Shown here: piece after piece, positions 30,958-40,367 of the stretch | Layout of the letters: each line of letters opens with the position of its first letter | Numbering within the stretch: the first letter of the stretch is position 1 | NCBI GenBank assembly: GCA_001298555.1 | Contig: LJCW01000043.1 | Span: 1 to 64,000 of the forward strand | Source: Actinobacteria bacterium OV450 | Lineage (GTDB): Bacteria; Actinomycetota; Actinomycetes; Streptomycetales; Streptomycetaceae | Length of the DNA stretch: 64,000 nucleotides | Reading direction: 5' to 3' | Program-made: the position numbers and the translations under genes | The notes under the pieces: generated by a model | Database searches by the model: none | What the model was told of the DNA's origin: nothing | What the model saw: only the letters and a program-made list of their open reading frames with translations

Positions 30958-31761
30958 ATGCCCCTGCTCTACGTGACCGACCTGGCGTACCCGGCGCGCG
31001 GCCGCCGCTACTGCGACGAGGACATCCTCCTCACCTCCCGCCTGCGCGAGCACTTCCCGCTCGCCCTGTGCCACCCGTTGGACGCGGCGGGCATGGCGGC
31101 GGGCTTCGACGCGGTGATCGTCCGCAACAGCGGACCGGTCCTGCACTACCAGGAGGCGTACGACGCCTTCCGCGCCTCCGCCCTCGCCGCCGGCACCCGC
31201 GTCTACAACCCGCTCACCGGCCGCGGCGACATGGCCGGCAAGCAGTACCTCCTCGACCTCACGGCCGCCGGCTACCCGGTGATCCCCACGATCGACGACC
31301 CCGCCGACCTCGCCAAGCTCCCGTCGGTGCCCTCGTACGCGGTCAAGCCCAAGCAGGGCGCCGACTCCATAGGCCTGACCTTCACCCCGCACCCGGCCGG
31401 CCCGGCGGGGGAGAACCTCATCCAGCCGCGCATCGACTTCACGTACGAGGTGTCCTTCTACTTCGTCGACGACGCCTTCCAGTACGCCCTCCACGCCCCG
31501 GACCCCGCTCGCCGCTGGGAGCTGGTGCCCTACGAGGCCACCCCCGCGGACCTCGGCTTCGCCCGCAGCTTCATCGAGTGGAACACCCTCTCGCACGGCA
31601 TCCAGAGGGTGGACGCCTGCCGCGCCCCCTCCGGCGAACTCCTCCTGGTCGAGCTGGAGGACCTGAACCCGTACCTCTCCCTGGACCTCGTGTCCGCGGC
31701 GCAGCGGGAGTCCTTCATCACCGCTCTCACCGAATCCCTCCACTCCTTCCTCACCGTCTGA
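30958..31761 (+). CDS. ATP-grasp-like protein of unknown substrate
   Basis: The 267-residue product resembles ATP-grasp ligases in outline: an N-terminal nucleotide-fold-like part ending VIVRNSGPVLHYQEAYDAF, then NPLTGRGDMAGKQYLLDLTAAGYPVIPTI (the lid/K region), AVKPKQGADSIG, YEVSFYFVDDAFQYAL, and the metal-binding-like LVELEDLNPYLSLDL near the C-terminus. The order of motifs matches glutathione-synthetase-type folds, though the protein is short. It starts at ATG 30958. It is followed 28 bases later by a DUF4240 gene on the same strand, so they may be cotranscribed. Confidence 0.7.
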   Translation: MPLLYVTDLAYPARGRRYCDEDILLTSRLREHFPLALCHPLDAAGMAAGFDAVIVRNSGPVLHYQEAYDAFRASALAAGTRVYNPLTGRGDMAGKQYLLDLTAAGYPVIPTIDDPADLAKLPSVPSYAVKPKQGADSIGLTFTPHPAGPAGENLIQPRIDFTYEVSFYFVDDAFQYALHAPDPARRWELVPYEATPADLGFARSFIEWNTLSHGIQRVDACRAPSGELLLVELEDLNPYLSLDLVSAAQRESFITALTESLHSFLTV

Positions 31762-31789
31762 TGTCAGAGGGGGATGCCAGGCTTTCCCC

Positions 31790-32311
31790 ATGGACAAGCA
31801 CACGTTCTGGAAGCTGATCGCGACGGCCCGGTCGCAGGCCGGTCCCGACCAAGTGGCCTCGTATGCCTCGCAGTTGCTGGCACGCCGCCCCGAGGCCGAG
31901 ATAGCCGAGGCCCAACAGGTGCTGTGGGACCTGCTCGCGGAGTCCTACCGCAGTCCCCTGTGGGCCGCGGCCTACGTGATCAACGGCGGCTGCTCGGACG
32001 ACGGCTTCGACTACTTCCGCGGCTGGCTCCTGACCCAGGGCGAGGAGGCCTTCGCCCGCGCCCTGGCCGACCCCGACTCCCTCGCGGACCACCCCGCGGT
32101 CCGCGAGGCGGCGGCGGAGGGCCTGGAACTGTGGGACGAGGAGGCCCTCTCGATCGCCTGGACGGCGTACGAGGCGCGTACGGGCCGGCAACTCCCCTCG
32201 GACTCGTTCACGATCAGCTACCCGCCGCTGGACCCGTCCTGGAACTTCGACTTCGACGACACGGCGGAAACCTCCACCCGCCTCCCCCGCCTGAGCACCC
32301 TCTTCGCCTAG
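31790..32311 (+). CDS. DUF4240 domain protein
   Basis: The 173-residue acidic protein carries the DUF4240 pattern: MDKHTFWKLIATAR at the N-terminus, AAAYVINGGCSDDGFDYFRGWLLTQGEEAF in the centre, and YEARTGRQLPSD near the C-terminus. The family occurs across actinobacteria, often near immunity or toxin-type genes, but has no assigned function. It follows the ATP-grasp-like gene by 28 bases. Confidence 0.8.
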   Translation: MDKHTFWKLIATARSQAGPDQVASYASQLLARRPEAEIAEAQQVLWDLLAESYRSPLWAAAYVINGGCSDDGFDYFRGWLLTQGEEAFARALADPDSLADHPAVREAAAEGLELWDEEALSIAWTAYEARTGRQLPSDSFTISYPPLDPSWNFDFDDTAETSTRLPRLSTLFA

Positions 32312-32519
32312 ACCCCGCCGACGCCGAGACCGACCCCGAACGGCTCCGGCAGCCGGACCGTCCCACCGAACGGATGTGACCCGTCGACCGGTGCACCCGA
32401 GCCGCGTCGGCCCGGAGAACGGGGCGACGTGTTCAACGGTGACGAGCGCTGCCAGCTCGTCGGGGGTCGCTTCGTACGGCCGTGATCCCGCCTTCACAAG
32501 CGGATGGCAAGCTTGAAAC

Positions 32520-34358
32520 ATGAACGATGCTGCCCCGGCGCCCACCCCCGCGCCCGCGCCCCGCCGTGCCCGTGTCCGTGCCCCCGAGCTGATCGGCAAG
32601 GGCGGATGGATCAACACCGGTGGGAAGGACCTGAAGCTCGCCGACTTCCGAGGTCGCGTACTGATCTTGGATTTTTGGACCTTCTGCTGCATCAACTGCC
32701 TGCACGTCCTCGACGAGCTGCGGGAGCTGGAGGAGAAGCATCGCGACACCGTCGTGATCATCGGCGTGCACTCGCCGAAGTTCGTGCACGAGGCCGAGCA
32801 CGCAGCCGTCGTCGACGCCGTCGAGCGGTACGAGGTGCACCATCCCGTGCTCGACGATCCCGAGCTGGCCACCTGGAAGCAGTACGCCGTACGGGCCTGG
32901 CCGACGCTCGTCGTGATCGACCCCGAGGGGTACATCGTCGCGCAGCACGCCGGTGAGGGACACGCGCACGCCATCGCGCGGCTCGTCGAGGAGCTCGAGG
33001 CCGAGCACGAGGCCAAGGGGACCCTGCGGCGCGGGGACGGGCCGTACGTGGCTCCCGAGCCGGTGGCGACCGACCTGCGGTTCCCCGGGAAGGCGGTCCT
33101 GCTGCCGAGCGGGAACCTGCTCGTGTCCGACTCGACGCGCCACCAGCTCGTGGAGCTGGCCGCCGACGGCGAGAGCGTCGTGCGCCGCATCGGCAGCGGG
33201 GAGCGCGGCTTCACCGCCGACAGCTTCAGCGAGCCGCAGGGGCTCGCGCTGCTGCCCGACGGGTCCGTGATCGTCGCCGACACCGTCAACCACGCGCTGC
33301 GCCGCTTCGACCCCGCGACCGGCGCCGTCGAGACCGTCGCCGGGACCGGCCGGCAGTGGTGGCAGGGGTCCCCGACCTCCGGGCCGGCCCTGGAGGTGGA
33401 CCTGTCCTCGCCGTGGGACGTCGCCTGGTGGCGGGACAAGGTGTGGATCGCCATGGCGGGCGTGCACCAGCTGTGGACATGGGACCCGCAGACCGGGACC
33501 GTCGCCGTCGCCGCGGGGACGACCAGCGAGGGCCTGCACGACGGGCCCGCCCCGGAGGCCTGGCTCGCCCAGCCCTCCGGGCTCGCGGCCGCCGGGGAGG
33601 ACCGGCTGTGGATCGCCGACTCCGAGAACAGCGCCTTGCGGTACGTGGAGCCCGAGGGCGAGGGCTACGCCGTGCGGACCGCGGTCGGGACCGGCCTGTT
33701 CGACTTCGGGCACCGGGACGGTGACGCCGGCCAGGCCCTGCTCCAGCACCCGCTCGGGGTGACCGCCCTGCCGGACGGCTCGGTCGCGGTGTGCGACACG
33801 TACAACCACGCGCTGCGCCGCTTCGACCCGGCGACGGACCAGGTCTCCACGCTGGCGACCGACCTGCGGGAGCCCAGCGACGCCGTGCTCGTCGGCGAGG
33901 ACATCGTCGTGGTGGAGTCCGCCCGCCACCGGCTGACCCGGCTGCGGCTGCCCGAGGAGGCGGTGCGGGTCGACGCCGTCGCGCACCGCACCCAGCGGGC
34001 CGCCACCGAGGTCGCCCCGGGCACGCTCCGCCTCGACGTGGTGTTCCAGGCGCCGGCCGGCCAGAAGCTCGACACCCGCTACGGGCCCTCGACGCGGCTG
34101 CTGGTCTCCTCGACGCCGCCGGAGCTCCTGGTGGCGGGCGAGGGGGCCGGGACGGACCTGTTCCGGGAGCTGGCGCTGAACCCGGACGTCACCGAGGGGG
34201 TCCTGCACGTCTCCGCGATGGCGGCCTCGTGCGACGACGACCCGGCGAACGAGTACCCGGCCTGCCACGTGCACCAGCAGGACTGGGGCGTGCCGGTGAC
34301 GGTCACCGCCGAGGGTGTCGCCCGGCTGCCGCTCGTCCTGGCCGGACTCGACGCGTAG
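32520..34358 (+). CDS. Thioredoxin-like / NHL-repeat protein (NHLRC2-like)
   Basis: The 612-residue protein has an N-terminal thioredoxin/TlpA-like domain (about residues 25-155) with the redox motif FWTFCCINCLHV. Six or so NHL beta-propeller blades follow (GLALLPDGSVIVADTVNHALRRFDP, GVTALPDGSVAVCDTYNHALRRFDP and others, about residues 180-480), then a C-terminal beta domain. This is the architecture of animal NHLRC2 and bacterial homologues. There is no signal peptide, so it is probably cytosolic. The reading frame starts at ATG 32520. Function unknown; a thiol-redox scaffold is plausible. Confidence 0.85.
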   Translation: MNDAAPAPTPAPAPRRARVRAPELIGKGGWINTGGKDLKLADFRGRVLILDFWTFCCINCLHVLDELRELEEKHRDTVVIIGVHSPKFVHEAEHAAVVDAVERYEVHHPVLDDPELATWKQYAVRAWPTLVVIDPEGYIVAQHAGEGHAHAIARLVEELEAEHEAKGTLRRGDGPYVAPEPVATDLRFPGKAVLLPSGNLLVSDSTRHQLVELAADGESVVRRIGSGERGFTADSFSEPQGLALLPDGSVIVADTVNHALRRFDPATGAVETVAGTGRQWWQGSPTSGPALEVDLSSPWDVAWWRDKVWIAMAGVHQLWTWDPQTGTVAVAAGTTSEGLHDGPAPEAWLAQPSGLAAAGEDRLWIADSENSALRYVEPEGEGYAVRTAVGTGLFDFGHRDGDAGQALLQHPLGVTALPDGSVAVCDTYNHALRRFDPATDQVSTLATDLREPSDAVLVGEDIVVVESARHRLTRLRLPEEAVRVDAVAHRTQRAATEVAPGTLRLDVVFQAPAGQKLDTRYGPSTRLLVSSTPPELLVAGEGAGTDLFRELALNPDVTEGVLHVSAMAASCDDDPANEYPACHVHQQDWGVPVTVTAEGVARLPLVLAGLDA

Positions 34359-34371
34359 GGGTGGACGGACT

Positions 34372-34405
34372 TCCGGCCGGGGCCGCTCAGCGGGCCCCGG
34401 CCGGA
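34372..34405. terminator. Bidirectional hairpin terminator
   Basis: A perfect 13-base stem, TCCGGCCGGGGCC (34372-34384) with 34393-34405, has an 8-base loop. It fills the 51-base gap between the NHL gene and the convergent secreted propeller gene. Confidence 0.75.
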
Positions 34406-34409
34406 CGGA

Positions 34410-35798
34410 TCAGCCCCTGGTGCGGCTGTCCTCGCCCTCGTCCTCGTCCTGGTCCGCGTCCTGGTCCGCGCCGTTGTCGTCTCCGGCCTGGTCATCTGCC
34501 GGGTCTTGGTCCCGGCCCTGGTCCTCGTCGCGCGCCTGGTCTTGGTCCCGGCCGTGGTCCTCGTCGCGCGCCTGGTCCTGGTCCCGGCCGTGGTCCTCGT
34601 CGCGCGCCTGGTCCTCCCGCCCGCCCTGGTCCTCGTCCCTCGCGTGGTCCGCGTCCTTGGCGTGGTCCTCGTCCTTCGCGTGGTCCTCGCGCCGGCCCGG
34701 GTCCTCGTCCTTGGCGTTGTCCTCCGTCTTGCCGTGGTCCTCGGCCTTGCCGTCCCCGGTCTCGGGTTTCGCGACGTCCGCGATCAGCAGGTTCGGGTCG
34801 ATGCCGGTGAGGAAGGCGCCGCTGGTCACGTAGACGCGGTGGTGGCGGATCGCCACCGCGGTGGGTCCGGACAGCCCGTCCGCCCTGGTCAGCAGGACGG
34901 TGTGGGTGCCGTCGGGCCGGATCAGGACGAGTTCGCCGTCGACGGTGTTCAGTGCGGCGAGCACCGTCGTGCTTTGGCCGGCGAACGCGAAGTCGTCGAT
35001 CCCCGTCAGCCCGGTGGCCTGCGTCCTGATCGGGCCCGCGGCCCCGTTCTTCTCGATCGGGATCCGCAGCAGCGTGCCCCGGTCGTAGTTCGACACCCAG
35101 ACGGCGTTGTCGCGCACCTTGATGCCGTTCGCCCCGATGAACGTGGACGGCTCCAGGGCGGCGCCGGTGGCCCAGGCCGTCACCTCGGGTTGCTTGGCGA
35201 GGGAGATGCGCCGCACCGTACCGAGGACGGAGTCGGCGACGTAGAGCCGTTTGTGCTGCTCGTCGAGGGCGAGGCCGTTGGCGAAGCCGTTCGCCGGCAG
35301 GTCGACGAACTTGGTGACGTTGCCGTTCGGGGAGATCCGGTAGACGCCGCTCTCGGAGGTGCCGGTGTTGTAGGCGACGTAGAGCGACCCGTCCTTGGTG
35401 CGGACGATCCCGGACACGACGGCGGCGCCCACCAGGGGGGTCTGCGGGTTCGCGACGGCGGGCAGGGTCGCCAGGAGCCGGGTGGCGCCGTGCCGGTCCA
35501 CGCGGACCACCTGGCGGGCCAGGGCGAGGGTCACGTCGGCGGCGCCGTCGGGCTCCAGGGCGATGTTCTCGGGTGTCTGGCCGGCATCGAAGTTGAAGTG
35601 GGCGACGATCCGCGGGTTCGTGAGCCGGAGCGAGGGCTTGGGTGACGTGGGCGGCGTCGGCGCGGGGGCCGCGATCGCGCCCGCTGCGGGGGCGGACAGG
35701 AGCAGGGCGAGGGCGATGCCCACGGCCCCGCCGGTGCGTGGCGTACGGAGTCTGCGGGCCGTGCGGGGCACGGGGGCCGTTCGGAACAGGCGGGGCAC
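34410..35798 (-). CDS. Secreted SMP-30/NHL-like beta-propeller with acidic Asp/Glu/Arg repeat tail
   Basis: The 462-residue product starts at GTG 35798, with GGAGAG 5 bases upstream. It has a signal peptide (Arg-rich, then GGAVGIALALLLSAPAAGAIAAPAP). A lactonase/ScyD-like propeller follows (residues about 55-345) with blade motifs such as DGSLYVAYNTG, NGLALDEQHKRLYVADSVLGTVRRI and IKVRDNAVWVSNYDRGTLLRI. The last about 110 residues are a highly charged repeat of DEDHGRDQDQAR-like units, expected to be disordered and possibly metal-binding. It is monocistronic between two terminators. No substrate can be named. Confidence 0.78.
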   Translation of the reverse strand: MPRLFRTAPVPRTARRLRTPRTGGAVGIALALLLSAPAAGAIAAPAPTPPTSPKPSLRLTNPRIVAHFNFDAGQTPENIALEPDGAADVTLALARQVVRVDRHGATRLLATLPAVANPQTPLVGAAVVSGIVRTKDGSLYVAYNTGTSESGVYRISPNGNVTKFVDLPANGFANGLALDEQHKRLYVADSVLGTVRRISLAKQPEVTAWATGAALEPSTFIGANGIKVRDNAVWVSNYDRGTLLRIPIEKNGAAGPIRTQATGLTGIDDFAFAGQSTTVLAALNTVDGELVLIRPDGTHTVLLTRADGLSGPTAVAIRHHRVYVTSGAFLTGIDPNLLIADVAKPETGDGKAEDHGKTEDNAKDEDPGRREDHAKDEDHAKDADHARDEDQGGREDQARDEDHGRDQDQARDEDHGRDQDQARDEDQGRDQDPADDQAGDDNGADQDADQDEDEGEDSRTRG

Positions 35799-35909
35799 GG
35801 GACTCTCCTTGTCGACCGGGAGTGACAGGAGTCCAGAACAACATGACGGAATGTCATCATCGGTTCATCACACCGCACCGGCCCGCAGATCGACCCGCCC
35901 GGCCGAAGC

Positions 35910-35950
35910 CCCGCGCCCGCCCGCCGGAACTTGCGGCGGGCGGGCGCGGG
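35910..35950 (-). terminator. Strong hairpin after the M18 aminopeptidase
   Basis: A 17-base stem built from GCGCCCGCCCGCCG (35913-35926) and its complement (35934-35947), extended by three outer pairs, closes a 7-base loop. It lies 31 bases past the end of the minus-strand aminopeptidase gene. Confidence 0.75.
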
Positions 35951-35980
35951 GCGCGGCGCGGGCTGGACCCGTTCGGCGTG

Positions 35981-37273
35981 TCAGTCCTCCAGGAAGGCGA
36001 CGAGCGCGTTCGCGAGCAGGTAGGGGTCCTGTGCGCCGCACAGCTCGCGTGCGCTGTGCATGGAGAGGATCGCGACGCCGATGTCCACCGTCTGGATCCC
36101 GTGCCGGGCGGCCGTGATCGGGCCGATGGTCGTGCCGCAGGGCATCGAGTTGTTCGAGACGAACGTCTGCCACGGCACGCCGGCCCGCTCGCACGCCGCC
36201 GCGAACACCGCGCGCCCGCTGCCGTCCGTCGCGTACCGCTGGTTGACGTTGACCTTCAGGATCGGGCCGCCGTTGGGGCGCGGGTGGTGCGTGGGGTCGT
36301 GCCGCTCCGCGTAGTTGGGGTGCACGGCGTGGCCGGTGTCGGAGGACACGCAGATGCTGCCCGCGAGGGCGCGCGCCCGGTCCTCGTACGTGCCTCCGCG
36401 CGAGAAGACGGAACGTTCCAGCACGTTGCCCAGCAGCGGGCCGTCCGCGCCGGTGTCCGACTGCGAGCCGTTCTCCTCGTGGTCGAAGGCGGCCAGCACC
36501 GGGATGTTGTTCAGCTTGTCGGCGGTCGAGGCGGCGACCAGCGCCGCGACGCCCGCGTGCACCGAGATCAGGTTGTCCATCCGCGGGCCGGCGACGAGTT
36601 CGCGGTCGCGGCCCAGGTACGAGGGCGGCTCGATGGAGTGGACCATCAGGTCCCAGCCGGCCACGGAGCCCTGCGGCAGGCCCTCTTCCTCCTCCAGGAA
36701 CGCGATGAGGTCGCCCTCCTGGACCTCGCCCAGGCCCCAGATCGGCTGCATGTGGCGCTGCTTGTCGAGCTTGAGGCCGTCGCTGTTGACCGACCGGTCC
36801 AGGTGGACGGCCAGTTGCGGGACGCGCAGCAGCGCGCGGTCCACGTTCACCAGCCGCTCGGTGCCGTCGCGCAGGCTCAGCCGGCCCGCCAGGCCCAGGT
36901 CCCGGTCGAGCCAGGTGTTGAGCAGGGTGCCGCCGTAGATCTCGACGGCGATCTGCCGCCAGCCCTGTGAGCCCGTGTCAGGAAGCGGCTTGACCCGCAG
37001 GTTGGGGGAGTCGGTGTGCGCGCCGACGATGCGGAACGGGGTGTGTGCGGAGGCGCCCTCGGGGACGAACCAGGCGATGAGCGCCCCGCCGCGGAGGACG
37101 AACCGGCCCCCGCTGCCCGAGTCCCAGGCGTCCGTTTCCGACAACTGCCTGAAACCTGCCTTTTCCAGCCGCTCGGCCGCATTGGCCACGGCGTGGTACG
37201 GCGACGGACTGGCCGTCAGAAAGGTCATCAGATCGTCGGTGTGGCCGCGGTCGAAGCGGGCGGGAGAGCTCAT
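35981..37273 (-). CDS. apeB: M18 family aminopeptidase
   Basis: The 430-residue protein is an M18 zinc aminopeptidase: the metal-ligand motifs GAHTDSPNLRVKP (about residue 85), PRMDNL, FDHEENGS (Glu pair) and CVSSDTGHAVHPNY are all present, as is the C-terminal GVAILSMHSARELCGAQD. Cytosolic enzymes of this family remove acidic or neutral N-terminal residues. I prefer ATG 37273 (MSSPARFDRGH), which has AAGGTG 6 bases upstream. An in-frame ATG 33 bases further up (MANTTVV) has no ribosome site. It is monocistronic. Confidence 0.88.
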   Translation of the reverse strand: MSSPARFDRGHTDDLMTFLTASPSPYHAVANAAERLEKAGFRQLSETDAWDSGSGGRFVLRGGALIAWFVPEGASAHTPFRIVGAHTDSPNLRVKPLPDTGSQGWRQIAVEIYGGTLLNTWLDRDLGLAGRLSLRDGTERLVNVDRALLRVPQLAVHLDRSVNSDGLKLDKQRHMQPIWGLGEVQEGDLIAFLEEEEGLPQGSVAGWDLMVHSIEPPSYLGRDRELVAGPRMDNLISVHAGVAALVAASTADKLNNIPVLAAFDHEENGSQSDTGADGPLLGNVLERSVFSRGGTYEDRARALAGSICVSSDTGHAVHPNYAERHDPTHHPRPNGGPILKVNVNQRYATDGSGRAVFAAACERAGVPWQTFVSNNSMPCGTTIGPITAARHGIQTVDIGVAILSMHSARELCGAQDPYLLANALVAFLED

Positions 37274-37374
37274 GTGGTTCACCTTAACGACGGTCGTGTT
37301 CGCCATGGTCGGGCTGCGGCGGATGGCCGGAACGCCGGGGTTACGGGTCGTGTGGTCCCTTTCCCGGCGGTTTT

Positions 37375-38121
37375 TCAGCCCGGCGGGCGCTCGAAGCGGC
37401 GTTGCAGCTGCCTGCGCTCGCCCCGGCGGATGCGCGGGAGCATCTCCGGGGTCGTCGCGGAGCGCTGCGCGCGTCTCTTGCGTCCGGCGCAGAAGATACA
37501 GGCCTCGCCGGGCGGCGCATCCGGATCGATGGGCGCGCCGGGGTGCTCGGAGCAGCCGGAGGCGTTGCGGGGGCGGGACAGTTCGCGGGCCACGATGAAG
37601 GCCCGGTGGAGGTCGTCCGCGATCCGTACGAAGTCCTCGGGCGGTGAGGAGAAGCCCAGGTGGAAGCGGCGGTCCTCGACGGTGCGCAGGTGCTCGCGCA
37701 GCGCCTGGAGGGTGTACGGGGGGTCGGGCACGGGATAGCCCAGCCGGCGCTGTTCCCCCGCGGGCGGGGCGGCGGCTGCGCGGGCGCCGCGGGCGCCCTG
37801 GGCGCGCAGGCCGAGACGGCGCCGGTCGTTGCAGATCAGGCAGCGGCCCCAGCCGTCGGGCGCTTCGGGGTCGAGGGCCCCGTTGGGGTGTTCGGAGCAG
37901 CCGGTGTAGCTCTTGGCGGGGGCGAGTCCGGCGGCGGTCTGGAAGGCGGTGTAGAGCGCGTCCGCCACGGCCTCGTACTCGGCGGGGTGGGCGCCTTCGT
38001 ACAGCTCCTTCAGATGGTCGCCGAGGCTGCCCACGGCGGCCTGCAGCTCCTTGAGGGCGTACGGCCGCCCGGTCGGGACGGAGTACCCCCTGCTGTTGCC
38101 GTGCTGCTCTGCCGGTCTCAT
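37375..38121 (-). CDS. Protein with two tandem copies of a helical/Cys-motif module
   Basis: The 248-residue product contains an internal duplication. Each copy of about 95 residues has a Tyr-Pro start, a helical segment, and a cysteine block: TGCSEHPNGALDPEAPDG then GRCLICNDRRR in the first, SGCSEHPGAPIDPDAPPG then ACIFCAGRKRR in the second. The C-x-n-C-x2-C arrangement with a nearby His suggests two zinc-binding ribbons. The basic segments after each could contact nucleic acid. ATG 38121 was chosen because the upstream extension is not supported. No family recognised; not an obvious regulator. Confidence 0.7.
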   Translation of the reverse strand: MRPAEQHGNSRGYSVPTGRPYALKELQAAVGSLGDHLKELYEGAHPAEYEAVADALYTAFQTAAGLAPAKSYTGCSEHPNGALDPEAPDGWGRCLICNDRRRLGLRAQGARGARAAAAPPAGEQRRLGYPVPDPPYTLQALREHLRTVEDRRFHLGFSSPPEDFVRIADDLHRAFIVARELSRPRNASGCSEHPGAPIDPDAPPGEACIFCAGRKRRAQRSATTPEMLPRIRRGERRQLQRRFERPPG

Positions 38122-38152
38122 GTCTACGAGCGTCCCACGGACCGCCGACATT

Positions 38153-38183
38153 CGGGGAATGCCCCAGGCCGGGGCATTCCCCG
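38153..38183 (-). terminator. Hairpin upstream of the duplicated-module gene
   Basis: A perfect 13-base stem, CGGGGAATGCCCC (38153-38165) with 38171-38183, closes a 5-base loop. It lies between the end of the acyl-CoA dehydrogenase gene (38314) and the next start (38121), so it insulates the two minus-strand genes. Confidence 0.65.
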
Positions 38184-38260
38184 GGGCACCGTCCCGGGGC
38201 CCGTCCGGGGGCTCGTCCGGGGCTTGGCCGGGCGCCTGGTCCGGGGCCGGGTACGACCAC

Positions 38261-38288
38261 GGCCGGGCCCTCCGGGGAGGGTCCGGCC
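38261..38288 (-). terminator. Hairpin directly after the acyl-CoA dehydrogenase
   Basis: A 13-base stem with one G-T pair (38261-38273 with 38276-38288) lies 26 bases past the dehydrogenase stop. It would be the first of two consecutive terminators there. Confidence 0.6.
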
Positions 38289-38313
38289 GTCGGTGCGCGG
38301 TGGGAACCGGAGG

Positions 38314-40140
38314 CTAGAAGGCGGCCTCGTCGAGCTCCATCAGGGTGTTGTCCACGGACTCGGCCAGCGCGCGGGCGACCGAGACGTTCGGCAGGACCTG
38401 CGAGGCGAAGAACTTCGCCGCCGCGATCTTGCCGGTGTAGAACGGGACGTCCTTCGCGGAAGCCGTGGCGAGCTTCTCGGCGGCGACGGCCGCACCCTTG
38501 AGCAGCAGGTAGCCGACGACGACGTCGCCGGAGGCCATCAGCAGGCGGGTGGTGTTCTGGCCGACCTTGTAGATGTTCTTGACGTCCTCGCCGGTGGCGG
38601 TGAGGTCGACGATCATCTGGCCGACGATGGCCTCCAGGTCGACGGCGGCCTTGGCGAGCGCGTCGCGGGCGCCGGCCAGCTCCTCGCCGCCGGCGGCCTC
38701 GGCCAGGAACTTCTTGATCGTCTCGGAGAGGACGTTCAGGGAGGCACCCTGGTCGCGGACGATCTTCCGGAAGAAGAAGTCCTGGCCCTGGATCGCCGTG
38801 GTGCCCTCGTAGAGGGTGTCGATCTTGGCGTCCCGGATGTACTGCTCGATCGGGTATTCCTGGAGGTAACCGGAACCGCCGAAGGTCTGCAGCGACTGGG
38901 CGAGCTGCTCGTACGAGCGCTCCGAGCCGTAGCCCTTCACGATCGGCAGGAGCAGGTCGTTCAGGCCGATCTCGGCGGAGGCGTCCTCGCCCGCGGCCTG
39001 CTTGAGCTGGATCGCGTCCTGGACGGAGGCGGTGTACAGGACCAGGGCGCGCATGCCCTCGGCGTACGCCTTCTGCGTCATCAGCGAGCGGCGCACGTCG
39101 GGGTGGTGCGTGATGGTGACCTTGGGCGCGGTCTTGTCCATGAAGTTCGCGAGGTCCGGACCCTGCACGCGCTCCTTGGCGTACTCCAGGGCGTTCAGGT
39201 AGCCGGTCGAGAGCGTCGCGATGGCCTTCGTGCCGACCATCATGCGGGCGAACTCGATGATCATGAACATCTGGCGGATGCCGTCGTGCTTGTCGCCGAT
39301 CAGCCAGCCCTTGGCGGGGTGCTGGTCGCCGAAGGTCATCTCGCACGTGTTGGAGGCCTTGAGGCCCATCTTGTGCTCGACGTTCGTGGCGTAGACGCCG
39401 TTGCGCTCGCCCAGCTCGCCGGTCTCCCAGTCGAAGTGGAACTTCGGGACGAGGAAGAGCGACAGGCCCTTGGTGCCCGGGCCGTGGCCCTCGGGGCGCG
39501 CGAGGACGTAGTGGAGGATGTTCTCCTCCATGTCGTGCTCACCGGACGTGATGAAGCGCTTCACGCCCTCGATGTGCCAGGAGCCGTCCTCCTGCTGGAC
39601 GGCCTTGGTGCGGCCGGCGCCGACGTCCGAGCCGGCGTCCGGCTCGGTGAGGACCATGGTGGAGCCCCAGCGCTTCTCGACCGCTATCTGAGCGACCTTC
39701 TTCTGCGCCTCGTTGCCCTCTTCGAAGAGGATGCCGGCGAACGCCGGGCCGGAGGAGTACATCCAGATGGCCGGGTTCGAGCCGAGCAGCAGCTCCGCGT
39801 AGGCCCAGATCAGGGAGCGGGGCGAGGTGGTGCCGCCGATCTCCTCGGGGAGGCCGAGCCGCCAGTACTCGGAGTCCATGAAGGCTTCGTAGCTCTTCTT
39901 GAAGGACGCCGGAACGGGCGCGGTGTTGGTGGCCGGGTCGAAGACCGGCGGGTTGCGGTCGGCGTCCGCGAAGGAGTCGGCCAGCTCGTTCTCGGCGAGG
40001 CGGGCGATCTCGGACAGGACGCTCTTGGCGGTGTCGGTGTCCATCTCACCGAACGGGCCGGTGCCGTACAGCTTGTCGCGGCCGAGCACCTCGAAGAGGT
40101 TGAACTCGATGTCTCGGAGATTCGACTTGTAGTGCCCCAT
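38314..40140 (-). CDS. Acyl-CoA dehydrogenase (long FadE type)
   Basis: The 608-residue enzyme is longer than classic 380-residue acyl-CoA dehydrogenases. It has an N-terminal extra segment ([22 protein letters not shown]), the FAD-binding core ([66 protein letters not shown]) with the usual catalytic glutamate region, and a C-terminal helical extension of about 150 residues. It oxidises acyl-CoA to enoyl-CoA in beta-oxidation. ATG 40140 is preferred: GGAG is 10 bases upstream. An in-frame ATG at 40203 would begin inside the putative operator region. Two TACC-N4-GGTA palindromes upstream suggest TetR-type control. Confidence 0.87.
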   Translation of the reverse strand: MGHYKSNLRDIEFNLFEVLGRDKLYGTGPFGEMDTDTAKSVLSEIARLAENELADSFADADRNPPVFDPATNTAPVPASFKKSYEAFMDSEYWRLGLPEEIGGTTSPRSLIWAYAELLLGSNPAIWMYSSGPAFAGILFEEGNEAQKKVAQIAVEKRWGSTMVLTEPDAGSDVGAGRTKAVQQEDGSWHIEGVKRFITSGEHDMEENILHYVLARPEGHGPGTKGLSLFLVPKFHFDWETGELGERNGVYATNVEHKMGLKASNTCEMTFGDQHPAKGWLIGDKHDGIRQMFMIIEFARMMVGTKAIATLSTGYLNALEYAKERVQGPDLANFMDKTAPKVTITHHPDVRRSLMTQKAYAEGMRALVLYTASVQDAIQLKQAAGEDASAEIGLNDLLLPIVKGYGSERSYEQLAQSLQTFGGSGYLQEYPIEQYIRDAKIDTLYEGTTAIQGQDFFFRKIVRDQGASLNVLSETIKKFLAEAAGGEELAGARDALAKAAVDLEAIVGQMIVDLTATGEDVKNIYKVGQNTTRLLMASGDVVVGYLLLKGAAVAAEKLATASAKDVPFYTGKIAAAKFFASQVLPNVSVARALAESVDNTLMELDEAAF

Positions 40141-40184
40141 GGCGACGGCTCCGTTAAGGCTCGGGAAGACAGGTTCCTCGTACA

Positions 40185-40220
40185 TACCAATCGGTAACGT
40201 CATGATGCTACCCGCGGGTA
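40185..40220. promoter_or_regulatory. Two TACC-N4-GGTA operator-like palindromes
   Basis: TACCAATCGGTA (40185-40196) and the perfect palindrome TACCCGCGGGTA (40209-40220) have centres 24 bases apart, about two helical turns. Both lie 45-80 bases upstream of the acyl-CoA dehydrogenase ATG. The half-site TACC/GGTA and the spacing are typical of TetR-family operators of fatty-acid genes. The regulator is not encoded in the window next to it. Confidence 0.6.
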
Positions 40221-40367
40221 ATAAGACGCAACCCCTCGCCGGTCGACTGTGACCAGGGTCAAGCCGCGCGCCGGGCGGTCGCGGCCCGCGATCGGCCGGC
40301 GCGCCGTCCGCGACCATGTCGGGAATGCGCGTCCGCGGGGCCGGAGGCGCTCGGTAGGCTTCGCCCT

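Noticed and set aside
40203-40317. Upstream ATG/GTG starts for the acyl-CoA dehydrogenase
   Set aside because: They would place coding sequence over two operator-like palindromes, and only ATG 40140 has a ribosome site and the family's usual N-terminus.
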